Shown: one piece after another, positions 62,060 to 64,000 of the stretch
Numbering within the stretch: position 1 is the first letter of the stretch
How the letters are laid out: every line of letters starts with the position of its first letter
DNA from: Grifola frondosa
Lineage: Eukaryota > Basidiomycota > Agaricomycetes > Polyporales > Grifolaceae
Direction of reading: 5' to 3'
NCBI GenBank assembly: GCA_001683735.1
Contig: LUGG01000009.1
Span: 1,674,001 to 1,738,000 of the forward strand
DNA length: 64,000 bases
Position numbers and translations under genes: made by a program
The notes under the pieces: generated by a model
What the model was told of the DNA's origin: nothing
The model's database searches: none
What the model saw: only the letters and a program-made list of their open reading frames with translations

Positions 62060-62933
62060 ATGACACCAATACGTTCTTTGCCTCAACGCGAACATGGAGT
62101 AGCCAAATTACCATGTGGAACGGCTCTGGAATATACCCTTTCCTCTCCACCCATTCCAGCTCATGTCTCCGAATCGGCGGATAATACTATGAATGGCAAC
62201 AAACTCGCGGTCTGCCTGCATCCATGGTCCTGGCTCGGCGGAAGGATGGATGACCCGTATGTTTCCTCGCGCTATTCTCTCTAATTGCTGACAGCCAAGT
62301 GCATTGGTACGTTTGATCGATACCAGAGTGCTGTCGCTTTTCGTACAGCCTCTGCACGAGCACGGCTACTACGTGCTACGGTACAACTCCCGCAGTGTAG
62401 GGAAATCGTCAGGATGGCCGTCGATGACCGGCGCTCGTGAAGCTCAAGACTTGAGGGAGCTTGTGCGATGGGCTGCAGACCTCATTACGTCTGTGAGGTC
62501 TGTCGTAGTGATCGTGAGTCCCTCACAATATTTATGTCCATTCCTAGATTGATGCTTGTGTTCCAAGGGGTACTCTTATGGTGCCCTAATTGCATCTTTG
62601 CTTCCTCTGTCACCCGAACTCAAGATATCACATGTTCTACTGTCGTACCCTCAAGGTCCCCGGCACTGGTTGACAGCCTTCCACGGACGAATGTACGATA
62701 CCGCTCTGAATTCTCTCCTTCATGATCCACAGTCCAACGTTCTCGTCTTGTATGGCGACCACGATGAATTTACTTCGGTCGAGGCTTACGACATATGGAC
62801 AACTACCCTTCTACAGCAGGCAGGCAACAGAAGGAATCACAGTATTGTCAAAATTGTAAATGGCACTCATTTCTGGAGGGAATTTGAGCCTATGAACAAG
62901 ATGGTGGACACAGTCAGCGAGTGGTTGCCATGA
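62060..62933 (+). CDS. Alpha/beta hydrolase-fold protein
   Basis: A serine hydrolase of unknown substrate. The start at 62060 gives MTPIRSLPQREHGVAKLPCG, then LAVCLHPWSWLGGRMDDP. After an intron of about 60 nt, VLSLFVQPLHEHGYYVLRYN and SRSVGKSSGWPS follow. A second intron (62513-62569) precedes the nucleophile elbow GYSYGALIASL (G-x-S-x-G). Then come SHVLLSYPQGPRHWLTAFHG, NVLVLYGDHDEF with the acid residue, and NGTHFWREFEP with the catalytic His; the stop is at 62933. The length, about 250 residues, and the triad order fit the family of small acyl-protein-thioesterase/lysophospholipase-like hydrolases. All junctions are in frame without correction. Confidence 0.85.
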
Positions 62934-63363
62934 GGTAACTATAGTTTGCGACAGTCTCATGTAAATTTTCCTACTCGTTCGCAGATACCATTCTAGTTGT
63001 TCTGGTATGTTCGATGTCGCTATCGTGATATTCTCGGCTGCTGCAGTGTCGATGAGTCGCGTTCTACTGCCTGAACCCGGCTGGCGCCGAACGTTAGTAA
63101 AAAAATATCAATAAATGCTGTGATCTCATTAGAACAAGTTACTTATATTTCAGGCTCCGCCAACATTGATGCTGCATCGATGTTGTAGTGTTGCTATCGT
63201 TGGTGAACTTCACGTTGTCTCCGACCAAGTCATATTTCCACATAACACATTCCACCCATTGCGCGTTCTTGCCGGCAAGAGCGATTTAGCATTTCCCGTT
63301 CATAATACGCGTGCACGACACCTCAGCGGAACCGGACAATAATGTGCGCTCTCTCTGTTCATC
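62934..63363. other. Intergenic, no gene recognised
   Basis: Promoter-like interval between two plus-strand genes; an A-rich stretch near 63100 and no recognisable ORF. Confidence 0.35.
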
Positions 63364-64000
63364 ATGACGATCGTCTCCCATCTGATGAAGTCGCGTCAGG
63401 CCACTGCCCGACGAACGTCCACGTCAGAGCGTTGCAAATCTCATCGGACGCTTCGAACAGCAGAATAAGCGGCAGTCTGTGACGGCTTCTGGGCTGCCGC
63501 GCACGTCGAGCACGGCGTCACTTCACGCGGACGCTGCTAAGGAGGAGATCAAGGAGAAGCGCGAATGGCCTCCGAAGCCGAAGCCTATGGTTCCCAGTGA
63601 CCCGGCGCCATCCTCGCGAGAGGATACAGCGGCGAAGGAGCAGGCGCAAGAACCATCCCAATCTCCATCACCGCCACCTGTACCCAAATCGCCGCCAGAG
63701 AAGGTTACAGTTGAACCAGAGCCAGAACCATCCGCAGCTGCAGAACCAACACACCCGCTCCGCCCCAAGAGAAAGCGGTTCCTGTTCCTAAACCCGTCGC
63801 TCAGCGGCAGTCTAGTGTGGGCTCCGTCGTCTTCACGTACGCCTGCCAGTAGCCCAACCAAAATGAGAGAAGGTCGGCCGAGCACAATTTCCAGTACCAA
63901 GTCGGCTGGTCGTACCCCTGCCAAGTCCCCACCCTCCTCGTTCCATTCTGCCGTCTCCACGTCGGCTTCTACTCCTTCCTCACATCCTCCGAAGGCACCG
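63364..64000 (+). CDS. N-terminal part of a large low-complexity protein (runs off the right edge)
   Basis: From the ATG at 63364 the frame reads MTIVSHLMKSRQATARRTST. With one base restored near 63437 it continues VANLIGRFEQQNKRQSVTAS, then TSSTASLHADAAKEEIKEKR and EWPPKPKPMVPSDPAPSSRE. A Pro/Glu/Ser-rich stretch and a Ser/Thr/Pro/Lys-rich stretch (ISSTKSAGRTPAKSPPSSFH) follow and remain open to base 64000. The SERVANLIGRFEQQ start looks like a short helix at the beginning of a cytoskeleton- or signalling-type protein. The rest is disordered with many possible phosphosites. The domain that would identify it lies outside the window. Upstream exons cannot be excluded. Confidence 0.55.

Overview
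This window looks like nuclear DNA of a wood-decay basidiomycete (Agaricomycetes). The genes are split by many short introns, mostly 50-70 nt with GT-AG ends. They encode proteins typical of such fungi: a basidiomycete-type sesquiterpene synthase, a secreted bicupin oxalate decarboxylase, an AA14 lytic polysaccharide monooxygenase, a GH10 xylanase with an N-terminal CBM1, and DUF6729 and DUF4112 proteins. All family names come from recognising motifs by eye; no database search was run.

Layout from left to right. TFB2 (TFIIH subunit, -, runs off the left edge) and NAS6 (proteasome assembly chaperone, +) share a promoter region. Then come a sesquiterpene synthase (-, 3.6-4.7 kb), an arrestin-like protein (+, 6.8-8.4), an aldo-keto reductase (-, 8.6-9.8), a possible small protein (-, 10.3-10.8), a RING-type protein (+, 11.1-12.8), two conserved-looking unknown proteins (+, 13.0-15.5), a ZIFL-like MFS transporter (+, 17.1-19.0), an oxalate decarboxylase (+, 22.0-24.3) and a Ser/Pro-rich unknown protein (-, 26.5-27.7). 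A 12.5-kb block (28.9-41.6) follows, bracketed by two inverted copies of one short gene, each with its own promoter. The block holds a DUF4112 membrane protein, a DUF6729 AT-hook protein, the AA14 LPMO, an NCS1 permease and an SDR oxidoreductase. Beyond it lie COQ9 (+), the GH10-CBM1 xylanase (+), a PMC1-type Ca2+-ATPase (-), a gene-poor 4.9-kb tract, PEX11 (-, with a roughly 1-kb intron), a small unknown gene, CTF8 (-) sharing a 190-bp promoter with an alpha/beta hydrolase (+), and the start of a low-complexity protein running off the right edge.

The genes do not form one obvious pathway. Three secreted products fit lignocellulose attack: AA14 oxidises xylan-coated cellulose, the GH10-CBM1 enzyme cleaves xylan, and oxalate decarboxylase removes oxalate. 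The rest are housekeeping: transcription/repair, proteasome assembly, Ca2+ storage, ubiquinone synthesis, peroxisome division and sister-chromatid cohesion.

One property affects the whole annotation. Many conserved genes contain isolated one-base insertions or deletions, often in homopolymer runs, while the protein sequence on both sides stays well conserved. This looks more like unpolished long-read assembly error than pseudogenisation. CDS spans below run from start to stop across introns and such breaks.
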